From Thiotrichales bacterium (lineage in GTDB: Bacteria > Pseudomonadota > Gammaproteobacteria > Beggiatoales > Beggiatoaceae): a stretch of 64,000 bases of DNA. The stretch covers positions 186,001 to 250,000 of the forward strand of contig JADGDE010000003.1 of assembly GCA_016745035.1 (NCBI GenBank). The letters are read 5' to 3'. Shown one piece after another: positions 1-9,165 of this stretch (position 1 is the stretch's first letter; the number at the start of each line of letters is the position of its first letter). The translations under genes were made by a program, and so were the position numbers. The notes under the pieces were generated by a model that worked only from the letters and a program-made list of their open reading frames with translations, ran no database searches and was not told the DNA's origin.

Positions 1-892
1 GAATATCGTCGAGATAATCAGTTTTGCCATCCCGGTGCGCAAGGCGGGCAAAAATACCCACAACTTTAATATGGCGTTGTAAGCCCATCCAATCAAACCA
101 TTGGCTAAATTGTTCGGGGCTGATGTCATCGTTCAATAAACCGGAATGTTTGGCGAGTTTGTAATAGCCTTGGACATAATCCTCAATCAGATTTTGTGGC
201 AAGACAAAATAAGCATCGCGCAGTAAGGAGACCAAATCGTAAGTGATCGCGCCACAGACGGCATCTTGAAAGTCGATAATGCCAGGGTTATGCGTGGCTT
301 TGAGTAGGTTGCGGCTGTGGTAGTCTCGGTGTACAAACACTTGCGGTTGCTCAAGGGCGCTTTGGCTCAGTTGGGCAAACGTTTCACTTAAGATAGCGCT
401 TTCGGCATCGCTGGGCGTGTAGTTTAAGTGTTTTTTTAGATACCAGTCGAGAAATAAGCTCATTTCAAATTGCAATAATTCAGCATCATAGGCAGGCAAG
501 CCTTCAGGGTTGATACCCGCTTGCATGACTGCTAGAGCGCTGAGCGCGTCGCTATACAGTCGCTCATTGTCACGTTGTTGTTTTAATTCGCCTAAATAGA
601 GTTGCTCACCCAAATCACTGAGGCGTAAAAAGCCTTGTTCGAGGTCTTGGGCGTGGATTTCTGGGGCATTGAGTCCGGCATCACGAATTTGCTCGGCAAT
701 ATGGATAAATTCTTTTAGCGATTCTTTTTCCGGCGGCGCGTCCATAAGAATATAGCTTTGACCTTTGCTATCTTGGCAGCGGAAATAACGCCGAAAACTG
801 GCATCGGCACTGGCAACGTCTAGCTTGGCTGTTTCAAAGCCGCTTTGTTGTTGTAGCCAGCGGGCAAGGGCGGTTTGGCGAATATCGGTCAT
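1..892 (-). CDS. AmgK-like aminoglycoside-phosphotransferase-fold sugar kinase, C-terminus cut by window edge
   Basis: About 297 residues are visible; the C-terminus lies beyond base 1. The protein begins MTDIRQTALARWLQQQ and has the phosphotransferase-fold catalytic loop HRDYHSRNLL followed by the metal-binding IDFQDA motif. The whole pattern matches the AmgK group, cytoplasmic kinases that phosphorylate the anomeric carbon of MurNAc/GlcNAc in peptidoglycan recycling (family knowledge; about 340 residues in Pseudomonas). In many proteobacteria amgK precedes murU, which cannot be checked here. Its ATG follows the cheB stop TGA by one base, so it is probably translated from the chemotaxis transcript. 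Family assignment is firm; substrate is inferred. Confidence 0.82.
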   Translation of the reverse strand, partial: MTDIRQTALARWLQQQSGFETAKLDVASADASFRRYFRCQDSKGQSYILMDAPPEKESLKEFIHIAEQIRDAGLNAPEIHAQDLEQGFLRLSDLGEQLYLGELKQQRDNERLYSDALSALAVMQAGINPEGLPAYDAELLQFEMSLFLDWYLKKHLNYTPSDAESAILSETFAQLSQSALEQPQVFVHRDYHSRNLLKATHNPGIIDFQDAVCGAITYDLVSLLRDAYFVLPQNLIEDYVQGYYKLAKHSGLLNDDISPEQFSQWFDWMGLQRHIKVVGIFARLAHRDGKTDYLDDI

Positions 893-893
893 A

Positions 894-2042
894 TCAGTGC
901 TTTATAAAGGTATTAGGGGTAGCTAAGAGGCTGCTAATTTGTTCTAGGGAAAGGATTTTGTCCACCGCATCGAGTCCGATAGCGACTTTAGGCATTCCAA
1001 AAACCACGCTGCTGGCCTCATCTTGGGCAATGGTAAGCGCGCCTGCATTGCGCATGTCCAGCAGCCCTTTTGCGCCATCATCGCCCATGCCGGTCATTAA
1101 AACCCCGACAGCGGCGTGTCCCATGACTTGTGAGACGGAACGAAACAGCACATCGACTGAGGGGCGGTGGCGATTAATCAACGGGCCTTGTTTAAGTTCA
1201 ACCAAGTATTTGCCTTGGTGATATTGCAGCAGCATGTGTTGGTGTCCAGGGGCAATTAAAACCTTACCAGGCGTGATTTCATCAAAGTGTTCGGCTTCTT
1301 TAATCTCCAATTGACTTAGGCTGTTGAGGCGTTCAGCAAAGGCGGCGGTAAAGCCCTCGGACATGTGTTGGACAATGACAATCCCCGGTGTGGTTTTAGG
1401 TAACTGCTTCAGCACCACTTCTAGTGCCAACGTCCCCCCTGTTGATGCCCCTAGGGCGATAATCGTTGGGGCATTTTGCAAATGTGGGTGCGTTTTTCTT
1501 GCTGGAATCAGGGCATCAACACCGAGTTTGGGACTGGCTTGTAGCGGTGTAACGGCTTTTTTTGTCTGGATTTGTGGACGTGATGGGATGGAGGAATCTA
1601 GCAATTGATGATTGCGTTTTAAGCGTTTCAAATCAGCTTGTGCCGCCGCTCTTAAAATATCTAATAATTGCTGGCGGCTGTCGTGTAAAAATGCCCCCAC
1701 GGCATTTTTAGGTTTGCTGATAATGTCTAACGCACCAGCGGAAAATACTTGTGCGTGAATACGACTATTAGAACCTAAAAGGCTTGAACACATGACCACG
1801 GGCGTGGGACGCTCGGCCATAATCCGGCGCAAAAAGCTCACGCCGTCCATTTCTGGCATTTCAATATCGAGAATAATCAGTTCCGGCCATTGTTTACGCA
1901 TTTTTTGCTGCGCGATTAAAGGGTTAGCTGCGGTGGCGATCAGCTCTAAATCGGGGGTATGCGCCAGAATTTCGGTAAAGGCTTGACGAACAACGGCAGA
2001 GTCATCAATGACCATGATTTTAATTGGGGATGAACGGTTCAT
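894..2042 (-). CDS. cheB: CheB, chemotaxis protein-glutamate methylesterase/glutaminase
   Basis: 382 residues. The N-terminal receiver domain has the acidic pair D13-D14 and phospho-acceptor D59 (in LDIEMPEMDG). After a linker at about 140-185 comes the methylesterase domain with the catalytic serine S200 in GASTGG, H226 in VQHM and an aspartate in GMGDDGA (D322). It removes methyl groups from chemoreceptor glutamates when phosphorylated by CheA, closing the adaptation loop. The start overlaps the cheD stop by four bases (ATGA), indicating translational coupling in the order cheR-cheD-cheB-kinase. No cheA or receptor gene lies in the window. Confidence 0.97.
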   Translation of the reverse strand: MNRSSPIKIMVIDDSAVVRQAFTEILAHTPDLELIATAANPLIAQQKMRKQWPELIILDIEMPEMDGVSFLRRIMAERPTPVVMCSSLLGSNSRIHAQVFSAGALDIISKPKNAVGAFLHDSRQQLLDILRAAAQADLKRLKRNHQLLDSSIPSRPQIQTKKAVTPLQASPKLGVDALIPARKTHPHLQNAPTIIALGASTGGTLALEVVLKQLPKTTPGIVIVQHMSEGFTAAFAERLNSLSQLEIKEAEHFDEITPGKVLIAPGHQHMLLQYHQGKYLVELKQGPLINRHRPSVDVLFRSVSQVMGHAAVGVLMTGMGDDGAKGLLDMRNAGALTIAQDEASSVVFGMPKVAIGLDAVDKILSLEQISSLLATPNTFIKH

Positions 2043-2545
2043 AATACTAAAGCTTCATCCTTGCCATTATTTTCAGGATTATGAAAAACCTGAACTTTAC
2101 CTGTTTGCATATTAAAAATAATCCGACGATAACCAATACCGCCCAAGTGTGTTTCTTGAATACGAAAACCTTGTTGTTTGAGTAAAATTTGTGCCACTTC
2201 TAAATTACGTTGCCCAATGGCGTTATTACGTGATTTTAGCATCGGAAACATATTGCCGCCGCCAAACACTTTGACCTGATATTGGCTTGGCTGGCTATTG
2301 TGGTATTTGATTTCGCGCATAAACATAAAAATAGAATCTTCAGCATAGCGTCCATCAAGTTGATTCATATTTGGCGTATTCGGATTGCTGAGCATATAGT
2401 GGCACATACCACCAAACATTAATTGCGGATGCCAAATTGTAATCGCAACACAAGAGCCTAAAATGGTACGAACCCGTGTCGGAGCTTGCCCAAAATACAA
2501 TTCTCCAGGGCGTAAAAAGACATTTTTTTCATTGCCAGTATTCAT
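2039..2545 (-). CDS. cheD: CheD, chemoreceptor glutamine deamidase
   Basis: 168 residues, normal for CheD. The family Cys-His pair is present as C32 in LGSCV and H49 in GMCHYML, 17 residues apart, as in the Thermotoga enzyme, and KVFGGGNMF is a family hallmark. CheD deamidates specific glutamines of methyl-accepting receptors to glutamates, making them substrates for CheR and CheB. It starts 8 bases after cheR and overlaps cheB by 4 bases, so the three adaptation enzymes form one transcript. CheC is not present nearby, so CheD probably acts only as an enzyme here. Confidence 0.95.
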   Translation of the reverse strand: MNTGNEKNVFLRPGELYFGQAPTRVRTILGSCVAITIWHPQLMFGGMCHYMLSNPNTPNMNQLDGRYAEDSIFMFMREIKYHNSQPSQYQVKVFGGGNMFPMLKSRNNAIGQRNLEVAQILLKQQGFRIQETHLGGIGYRRIIFNMQTGKVQVFHNPENNGKDEALVL

Positions 2546-2553
2546 TTACATCC

Positions 2554-3390
2554 TCAGTTTTTTTGATACACACTGGGGTGTAAAGTGGTTAATTGGGCTA
2601 ATAAGTAGTCATCAGCAATACCAAGTAAACTCTCGGCATGGCCCAAAATTAAATAGCCACCTGATTTGAGTTGTGATAGTACCCGTGAAATGAGTTTTTG
2701 TTTCATCGGTAATTGGAAGTAAATTAAAATATTACGCAAAAAAATCACGTCAAACTCTCCAACCACGGGCAAGGGCATATTCAAATTAATTTGTGCAAAT
2801 TTAACCCGTCTTTGTATTTCTGGCTTGATCAAAAACTGTCCTTCTTGAGAGCGTACCCCGCGCAAGCAAAAGCGATGTAAATAATCATGGGACAATTCGG
2901 TCGATTCGTGCAAAGGATATAAAGCCTGTTTGGCTTCCTCGACCACTTTTGAGCTGACATCTGAGGCAAAAATTTCCCACGCATTGTGCGCGCCTAATTT
3001 ATCCATGCATAGCATAGCTAAACTATAAGGTTCTTGCCCCGATGAGCAAGCAGCACTCCATGCCTTAAAAGTTTGTTGCGGTTTTAATTGTCTGAACACC
3101 TCATCACGAATAAAATCAAAATGGCTTGGTTCTCTGAAAAAATGGGTTTCATTGGTGGTGAGTAAATCAATCATCAATTGCCGTTCATCAGCAGCATTGG
3201 GAGCATCGAGTAGGGTTAAATACTCTTGATAAGAACTCAGACCATAAGCCCGGAGACGTTTATTCAGCCGCCCTGCTACTAGCATTTGTTTACTGTCGTT
3301 GAGCGAAATACCCGTGACTGCCTGAAAGCGTTTGCGAATCTGGTTAAATTCCTGTTGCGAAAGCGCAGGCATTATAGTAGCTTGAGACAT
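2554..3390 (-). CDS. cheR: CheR, chemotaxis protein-glutamate O-methyltransferase
   Basis: 278 residues. The N-terminal helical domain (about 10-75) leads into the SAM-dependent methyltransferase domain. NETHFFRE (80-87), AACSSGQEPYS (near 113-123, the SAM-binding loop), ASDVS (near 142-146) and RNILIYF are all recognisable. It methylates receptor glutamates with S-adenosylmethionine. It is the first gene of the leftward cheR-cheD-cheB unit. A second ATG seven codons in (MPALSQQEF) is a possible alternative start. Only 35 bases separate it from the divergent cheW, so the promoters must be compact or lie inside the genes. Confidence 0.96.
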   Translation of the reverse strand: MSQATIMPALSQQEFNQIRKRFQAVTGISLNDSKQMLVAGRLNKRLRAYGLSSYQEYLTLLDAPNAADERQLMIDLLTTNETHFFREPSHFDFIRDEVFRQLKPQQTFKAWSAACSSGQEPYSLAMLCMDKLGAHNAWEIFASDVSSKVVEEAKQALYPLHESTELSHDYLHRFCLRGVRSQEGQFLIKPEIQRRVKFAQINLNMPLPVVGEFDVIFLRNILIYFQLPMKQKLISRVLSQLKSGGYLILGHAESLLGIADDYLLAQLTTLHPSVYQKN

Positions 3391-3425
3391 GATAAATTTG
3401 TAGACAGCGGCTGGGATGTAGGTTT

Positions 3426-3920
3426 ATGCAAACGCAAGCACAAAATGAACAACAGCACGATATAGATAAGCGTTATCTTAGCGTGCATCTAAACGGAAGA
3501 GCTTATGGGATTGCTGTCAATTATGTCAAGGAGATTATTGCTTATACTCGCTTGACCCGTTTACCGATGACACCGGCTTATATTCGTGGGATTTTAAATT
3601 TGCGCGGTAGTATTATTCCAATTATTGATTTAGGGCTACGTTTAAATGTCGGTGAAAGTAACACCAGCGAGAATAGTTGTATTGTGATTACTGAAGTGAT
3701 GGCAAGTGCGCAACAAAAAACCACCTTGGGTATATTGGTGGATGATGTCAATGATGTGTTGTTATTTGAGCCAGAACAATTAGAAACAGCGCCGCCCTTT
3801 GGTAATGATATACCGCAAACTTTCATTCAGTATGTGGTACAAATGCCCAAGAGTTTTCTTACCGTTTTAGCTGTGGAACAGGTATTATCTGTCAGTGAAC
3901 TTGCCCTCCCCCCTGCTTAA
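3426..3920 (+). CDS. cheW: CheW-like chemotaxis adaptor protein
   Basis: 164 residues forming one CheW domain. Characteristic segments are YGIAVNYVKEII near residue 30, a stretch resembling RLPMTPAYIRGILNLRGSI, then IPIIDL and LGILVDDVNDVL. CheW links chemoreceptors to the CheA kinase in the polar array. It is divergent from cheR and therefore belongs with the adaptation genes. A short N-terminal tail rich in Q and N precedes the domain. Without a CheA in view it could also be a CheV- or Pil-type adaptor, but no receiver domain is present. Confidence 0.92.
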   Translation: MQTQAQNEQQHDIDKRYLSVHLNGRAYGIAVNYVKEIIAYTRLTRLPMTPAYIRGILNLRGSIIPIIDLGLRLNVGESNTSENSCIVITEVMASAQQKTTLGILVDDVNDVLLFEPEQLETAPPFGNDIPQTFIQYVVQMPKSFLTVLAVEQVLSVSELALPPA

Positions 3921-3930
3921 CGCACCTTCG

Positions 3931-5262
3931 ATGACTTTATCTTTACGTTTTTTTATTTTTATTTGGCTATTGGGTCGCGCTTCTGTGTCAATTGCACTAG
4001 AAGCCGATGAAGAGGCAAATATCTTAGCTTTATGCGCCAAACATTTGGCAGCAGGTAGTTTGATTACCGGGCGTAGTGGCACGGCCTACGCCTGTTACCA
4101 TGAAATTTTGGGCGAAAACCCAAAGCACCCCAAAGCATTGGCAGGGATTAAAAAAATTGAACAAATTTATGCCGATTGGTCATGGCAGGCGTTACAACGT
4201 AAACACAAAATCAATAGCCATAAATTTATCAGTCGTTTGAGTTTGGTCAATCGAAATTCAAAACATTTAGCCGATTTACGACAAGCCTATCAAAAAACTT
4301 TTCCCAATCAGCCACTACCAACTGGAAAATTACCTAAGCCGCCTTTATATGATCAAATCCATGGTGATGTCGGTGATTTGAAAATCCAACTCAATACCTT
4401 AAAACAGCAATTTCTCGATATTGAACAAGCCTTGGATAAAAAGCTGATCACTGATATTCAAGCGAGTGAATTAACCGAGGTAAAACAACGTTTTGAGCGC
4501 TTGCAACAAGAATTTTATGCCATCAAAGACCCGAGCCAAATATTTTATGCGGTCATCATTACCTTGTGGCAACAATTAAAACACACGGAAGAAAAACTCA
4601 TTGAAGCCCAAGCCCAAGTTGATGAACATAATACTATCTATGCTGCTTTGAGCGAACGTGATGAACAACTAGATAGCCAATATAAGACACAAGTAGATGA
4701 GTTATCACAATTAAGATCTGAGGCTGAAACCTTGCGTAGTAATAATCAAAGGCTGACCCATGAACAACAACAAAACCGACAACGTATCTCACAATTGAGC
4801 ACAGATAAACAACAATTAACACAAAGCAGTGAACAATACCGTAATCAATATTATGACAGTCAGCAGGCTTATCATGCTGAGAGAAGACAAGCCGAAAAAC
4901 TCGTCCTACAAATTGATCGGCTACAAAATACCATTCAGGGAATCAAAGACAAAATTGCTAAAACTTGTAGCAAAGAACGTTTACATGTGTGTCGTAATCA
5001 AGCTAGCTGTGCCGGGGCTGGCGGGGTTTGGGAACTGGGAGAGTGCTTAAAAGAAAGCCAATGCCATGCTGGCAACCCTCAAGGCTGTCGTATACCAACG
5101 CTGTGTGAGGGCATTCAAGCCGTATGGACAGAGGAGACTGGCTGTGATTATGCCTTGCCTTGTCATGCTGATAGTTTACTCGAATGTAGTAACCCTATTA
5201 GTTGTGTCAAAGCTGGTGGACGTTGGCATCACAGCTGTTTACCCAGTGAATTATTGCATTGA
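3931..5262 (+). CDS. Exported coiled-coil protein with C-terminal cysteine-rich repeats, function unknown
   Basis: The ATG at 3931 gives 443 residues with a good signal peptide (MTLSLRFFIFIWLLG, then cleavage near SIA). An upstream GTG at 3895 lies inside cheW and would spoil the signal peptide, so it was rejected. After a tetratricopeptide-like helical region (about 20-90) comes a long Q/E/R-rich coiled coil (about 140-345). The last 95 residues are a cysteine-rich module with repeats of the form C-x5-C-x3-GG-x-W-x(4-5)-C, for example SCAGAGGVW and SCVKAGGRW. No enzyme motif is visible. It follows cheW closely and overlaps the convergent GGDEF-EAL gene by 34 bases. Periplasmic or surface location is inferred. 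Confidence 0.75.
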   Translation: MTLSLRFFIFIWLLGRASVSIALEADEEANILALCAKHLAAGSLITGRSGTAYACYHEILGENPKHPKALAGIKKIEQIYADWSWQALQRKHKINSHKFISRLSLVNRNSKHLADLRQAYQKTFPNQPLPTGKLPKPPLYDQIHGDVGDLKIQLNTLKQQFLDIEQALDKKLITDIQASELTEVKQRFERLQQEFYAIKDPSQIFYAVIITLWQQLKHTEEKLIEAQAQVDEHNTIYAALSERDEQLDSQYKTQVDELSQLRSEAETLRSNNQRLTHEQQQNRQRISQLSTDKQQLTQSSEQYRNQYYDSQQAYHAERRQAEKLVLQIDRLQNTIQGIKDKIAKTCSKERLHVCRNQASCAGAGGVWELGECLKESQCHAGNPQGCRIPTLCEGIQAVWTEETGCDYALPCHADSLLECSNPISCVKAGGRWHHSCLPSELLH

Positions 5263-8200
5263 GTTGTGTTCGCTTGATACGCCATGAGCAAAGGTTCTAG
5301 CTGTGCCACAGGCGCAGGCTTATGATAAAAATAGCCTTGGATTTCATTGCAGCCATGTGCCAGCAAAAAATCTTGTTGTGCCTGTGTTTCTACCCCTTCG
5401 GCAATCACATTGAGACCTAAGCCCGATGCCATAGAAATAATCGTTCGCGTGATTTCCATGTCGTCATTGTCATGGGGAATATTTTCGATAAAAGAGCGAT
5501 CAATTTTAAGCTTATCCAAGGGCAGTTTTTTCAAATATGCCAGCGATGAATAGCCCGTACCAAAATCATCAATCGCTAGCTTGATGCCCAAATCTCGTAA
5601 CATCTCGAAAGTTTTAATCGCCTTTTTGGGGTTTTTCATAATTTGGCTTTCGGTGATCTCAAAACATAGCGGCACACTGGTCGCTTGATGCTTTTTTAAC
5701 ATATGCTTGAGATGACTGAGAAAACTAGGTTTTTCTAAGCGTAACATTGATAAGTTCAACGATAAGGTGCCGATTTCAAAGCCTTGTGCTTGCCAAGACT
5801 GCCATTGTTTAATGCTCTCTTGCATCCCCCATTCATCCAAGGTGACAATAAACCCAGTTTCCTCAGCTAAAGGGATAAATTTATCCGGCGATAACAGTCC
5901 TTTTTCAGGATGATGCCAGCGTAATAAGGCTTCCATCCCAATCAAGGTTTGGGTGTTGGCATTGATTTGCAGTTGGTAATAAACCTGCATTTCGCCTTTA
6001 TCAATTGATTGGCGCAATTGGGTTTCTAAGGTAATCCGCTCTAGGGCGCGGGCGGTCATATCTTCGGTGTAGAACTGATAAGTATCACGGCCGTTATTTT
6101 TGGCTTTATACATCGCCGCATCAGCATTTTTAAGTAAGGTTTCGGGGCTATCGCCATCGTTAGGATAAATAGCAATGCCGATACTTAAACTGACAAAAAT
6201 TTCATGCCCAGCTATCATGATCGGCTGGTGCAGCACTTTATTTAACTGATTGGATAAGCCAATCACGTGCTTGAGTGTACAGATATGCTCACAAATAATG
6301 GCAAACTCATCCCCACCTAAACGTGCAACTATGCCATCTTGATACATATTATCGGCAAAACGTTGTGCAACTTGTTTCAATAGTTGATCGCCAACTAAGT
6401 GCCCCAGTGAATCATTGACAGCTTTAAAATGATCCAAATCAATGAAAAAAACGGCGAGTTTTTCTTCTTGGCTTTTAGCCTCAAGCAGTGATTTATGTAA
6501 TCTATCTAAAAAAAGCACCCGGTTGGGTAAACCCGTTAGCGCATCATGTTCAGCTTGATGTTGCAGGTTTTTTTGCGCCTCGGTCAGCTTGGTTATATCA
6601 TGCCCCGATTCAATAATACTGTGGACATTGCCTTGTTCATCAAACAAGGGCACAATATTAAATTGCATATGAATTTTTCTACCTTGCTTATCAAAGCGAG
6701 TATGCATGGTTGTCAGCGATTTTTTATGATTAATCACATCCTGTAATGGGCAATGATACCCATCATTTTGACAAGGGGTGGTGCGTTGATGCATGGCTTC
6801 ATAACAGCGAGGGTGCTCAGGATCTGAGATCACCGTCTTATCCATCATTGCCTTTGCCATATCATTCATCAAGCTCACATGATAATTTTTATCGATAACC
6901 ATGATCGAGTCGCCCACACTATTGATCACCGATTGTAAAAAATCATGCTGTTGTTTCAAGGCTTTTTGTGCTTGCACACGCTCTGTAATATCCACTCCAG
7001 AACTGAGTAGACCTATCACTTCGTTTTTATCATTAAATAATAAGGATGAACGAAAACTAAACACCAAGCGTTGACCGTGGCGGTTTAAAAGTTCATGCTC
7101 AGCCTCGGTACTCATGTCCGGCAAATGAGCGGTGGCGAGTAATTCGTGAAAAAATTGCCGAATATTCTCGGCAATGGGTTCGGGCAATACGCCAATTTCA
7201 AACCAAACTTTGCCGAGTAATTCCGCTTCGCTAAAACCAAGCAATTCCTCACCTTTACGGTTTAGCATCGTAATACGGGCTTTCTTATCTAAGGCGATTA
7301 ACAACACCTCTGCGGTATCTAAATACTGTTGACTGCGATCTCGCTCGGCTTTATAGGCTTGTTGTACTGCCACCAACTCGGTTAAGTCGACATGCGTACC
7401 GATAAGTCGATGGACTACCCCTTGTTCGTTATATTGTTTTTGAGCGCGTGAGAGAATCGGCACGTAATGACCGTCTTTATGACGCATTCGAAAATGAGTA
7501 GAAAACCGATCTTCAACATCTTTACTATTGATAAAGCGATCTAACTCTTCCCAAGTTGGAGCAATATCGTCGGGATGTACCAACTCTTCCCAGATACTAA
7601 AATGGTTCTCTAATTCATGATCTTCATAGCCTAAAATCAATTTCCAGCGCGGAGAATAGTAGACCGTATTTGTGCCTAAATACCAATCCCATAAACCGTC
7701 ATTTCCTCCTTGCATAGCATAGCTTAAGCGCTCTTGGCTTAGCTGTTTTTCTTCCACTAAGCGCATATGTTCGGTAATATCAAACACAATAGAAAACAAT
7801 AACTTTTTATCATCAATTTCCATCGGGCCAGAATAGACCTCGACATCGTGTATAGAACCATCGGCAAGGCGGTGTTTGAAATGAAATAAATTTTGTTTCT
7901 CTGCAATTGCCGCCTTAATTTCTGCGGCAATCGCCTCGGCACTTAAGGTATTAATATCCGCCATGGATTTTTTCAGCATTTCCTCATAACTGTAACCATA
8001 AAAAGCCAACGCTTTATCATTACAATCAAAAATACGTTGGCTTTCTTGCTCGATGAGCAGAGCAATGGCTTGATTATTCTTAAATAAAGACCGATAACGG
8101 TATTCACTTTTTTCCAGTTCTTGTTGTAAATGCTTACGTAGGGAAATATCACTAACAACCCATAACACACCTTTACTTAAATCGGCTGGAATCTGTTCAT

Positions 8201-8615
8201 CTAAAGCGGTTCCTGAGAGTTCACACCAAATCGGTTCGCCATTTTTTTTTCTCAATTGATATTCAATATTGCGCCTGACTCCCATGCGCAAGCTATCAAA
8301 ATTCATTGCACCATAATCAATAAAACGCTGCTCGGAAAGATGCAAATGGCGCATACTGATGCCTTGCATTTCATCAGGCGAGTCATAGCCAAAAATTTCA
8401 GCAACTCGCTGATTTGCTGAAAGTAAAATGCGCTCGCTATTGATATACATAAGACCGACTTGTGCGCTCTCAAATAAGCGTTGTTGCTCATGCTGATGCA
8501 GACTGAGCTTTGATGTCGATATTTCCAGCCAGCGCAAGTGTTTTTGTAAGCGCCATTGCCGAAACACACTCAAACCCAACAAAATGGATAAGGCAATTAT
8601 CCAAATATTCATCAT
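5229..8615 (-). CDS. PAS-sensing GGDEF-EAL cyclic-di-GMP turnover protein
   Basis: 1128 residues: one N-terminal membrane helix (2-20), about five PAS domains (roughly 45-160, 170-285, 295-415, 425-545, 555-680), GGDEF (685-850) and EAL (865-1110). GGDEF 767-771 is intact, but no RxxD inhibitory site precedes it. The EAL side is intact too: MEALLRW (E895), IDDFGTGYSS, LKIDRSF and VIAEGVET. It could therefore make and break c-di-GMP; the net direction cannot be read from sequence. The fifth PAS carries a cysteine cluster (C604, C615, C622) that may hold a redox or metal sensor (inference). Its 3' end runs 34 bases into the convergent coiled-coil gene. Confidence 0.95.
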   Translation of the reverse strand: MMNIWIIALSILLGLSVFRQWRLQKHLRWLEISTSKLSLHQHEQQRLFESAQVGLMYINSERILLSANQRVAEIFGYDSPDEMQGISMRHLHLSEQRFIDYGAMNFDSLRMGVRRNIEYQLRKKNGEPIWCELSGTALDEQIPADLSKGVLWVVSDISLRKHLQQELEKSEYRYRSLFKNNQAIALLIEQESQRIFDCNDKALAFYGYSYEEMLKKSMADINTLSAEAIAAEIKAAIAEKQNLFHFKHRLADGSIHDVEVYSGPMEIDDKKLLFSIVFDITEHMRLVEEKQLSQERLSYAMQGGNDGLWDWYLGTNTVYYSPRWKLILGYEDHELENHFSIWEELVHPDDIAPTWEELDRFINSKDVEDRFSTHFRMRHKDGHYVPILSRAQKQYNEQGVVHRLIGTHVDLTELVAVQQAYKAERDRSQQYLDTAEVLLIALDKKARITMLNRKGEELLGFSEAELLGKVWFEIGVLPEPIAENIRQFFHELLATAHLPDMSTEAEHELLNRHGQRLVFSFRSSLLFNDKNEVIGLLSSGVDITERVQAQKALKQQHDFLQSVINSVGDSIMVIDKNYHVSLMNDMAKAMMDKTVISDPEHPRCYEAMHQRTTPCQNDGYHCPLQDVINHKKSLTTMHTRFDKQGRKIHMQFNIVPLFDEQGNVHSIIESGHDITKLTEAQKNLQHQAEHDALTGLPNRVLFLDRLHKSLLEAKSQEEKLAVFFIDLDHFKAVNDSLGHLVGDQLLKQVAQRFADNMYQDGIVARLGGDEFAIICEHICTLKHVIGLSNQLNKVLHQPIMIAGHEIFVSLSIGIAIYPNDGDSPETLLKNADAAMYKAKNNGRDTYQFYTEDMTARALERITLETQLRQSIDKGEMQVYYQLQINANTQTLIGMEALLRWHHPEKGLLSPDKFIPLAEETGFIVTLDEWGMQESIKQWQSWQAQGFEIGTLSLNLSMLRLEKPSFLSHLKHMLKKHQATSVPLCFEITESQIMKNPKKAIKTFEMLRDLGIKLAIDDFGTGYSSLAYLKKLPLDKLKIDRSFIENIPHDNDDMEITRTIISMASGLGLNVIAEGVETQAQQDFLLAHGCNEIQGYFYHKPAPVAQLEPLLMAYQANTTQCNNSLGKQL

Positions 8616-8780
8616 TTAAGTCCCTTATTGCTTTATTTAATTAGCCTAAGTTCGATGTGGTCTTCATTCCTAGCTATCGCTTAGAAAACCGACGACACCT
8701 CACAGCTAAGTTTTTAATTGTTAGTCGATGAAGCAAATATTTTTCTTTAAAAATCTGACGTTGAATTCAAGTTAATTCAC

Positions 8781-8861
8781 TGATGTGACGCAAAGGCTTG
8801 TACCACTAGGCAAGTGGAAAAGCACCTTTTGTGGCAAAAACAGGCTTAGTGCATCACATCA
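8781..8861 (-). repeat. MITE-like dispersed repeat, internally deleted copy
   Basis: It begins TGATGTGACGCAAAGGCTT and ends GTGCATCACATCA, imperfect inverted ends of the element family described at 57711-58113. The core retains AGGCAAGTGGAAAAGC and TTGTGGCAAAAA. At 81 bp it is shorter than the 126-128 bp of fuller copies. Orientation is opposite to the 57.7 kb array. Confidence 0.8.
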
Positions 8862-8964
8862 GTTATTTAAAAACAATTTCCCTGTGTACATGGTAACGTT
8901 TTGCAAACAGTGCAAGCAGGATAAAGAGCTTTTAAACTTTTTTAAAACCCTTTGTGTGCGTGAC

Positions 8965-8993
8965 TTGCTTTTTTTAATAAAAAACAATAGAAT
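8965..8993 (+). promoter_or_regulatory. Sigma70-type promoter for rplU-rpmA
   Basis: TTGCTT (8965-8970), a 17-base spacer, then TAGAAT (8988-8993). Spacing is optimal, each hexamer is close to consensus, and an A/T-rich tract fills the spacer. It lies about 200 bases before the rplU start, leaving a long leader. Confidence 0.6.
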
Positions 8994-9150
8994 TACCCGG
9001 TTTAGGTATCCCTGTACAAGAGTCACCTCAACTCAATCTCGGCGCTTAGAGCGCAACCTGTTGCAACTGTCTATGCCAAAGCCATTGCGTGCAATAGACT
9101 AGGCATAGAATGAGGAAGGATGTCACAGGTCAAACGCCTATCAATGAAGC

Positions 9151-9165
9151 GGCACTTTAAGTGCC
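9151..9165 (+). promoter_or_regulatory. Hairpin in the rplU leader
   Basis: GGCACTTTAAGTGCC can form a six-pair stem; a T-rich run (CACTTTTTA) follows about 8 bases later and the rplU ribosome-binding site (AGGAA) overlaps that end. It could be an attenuator or autoregulatory site for ribosomal protein synthesis. This is inferred from position and shape only. Confidence 0.4.

Noticed and set aside
3895..3930. GTG start of the coiled-coil gene inside cheW
   Set aside because: It would put twelve polar residues ahead of a clean signal peptide. The ATG at 3931 is better.
8785..9102. 105-residue frame upstream of rplU
   Set aside because: It consists of repeat and promoter/leader sequence and has no recognisable protein motif.
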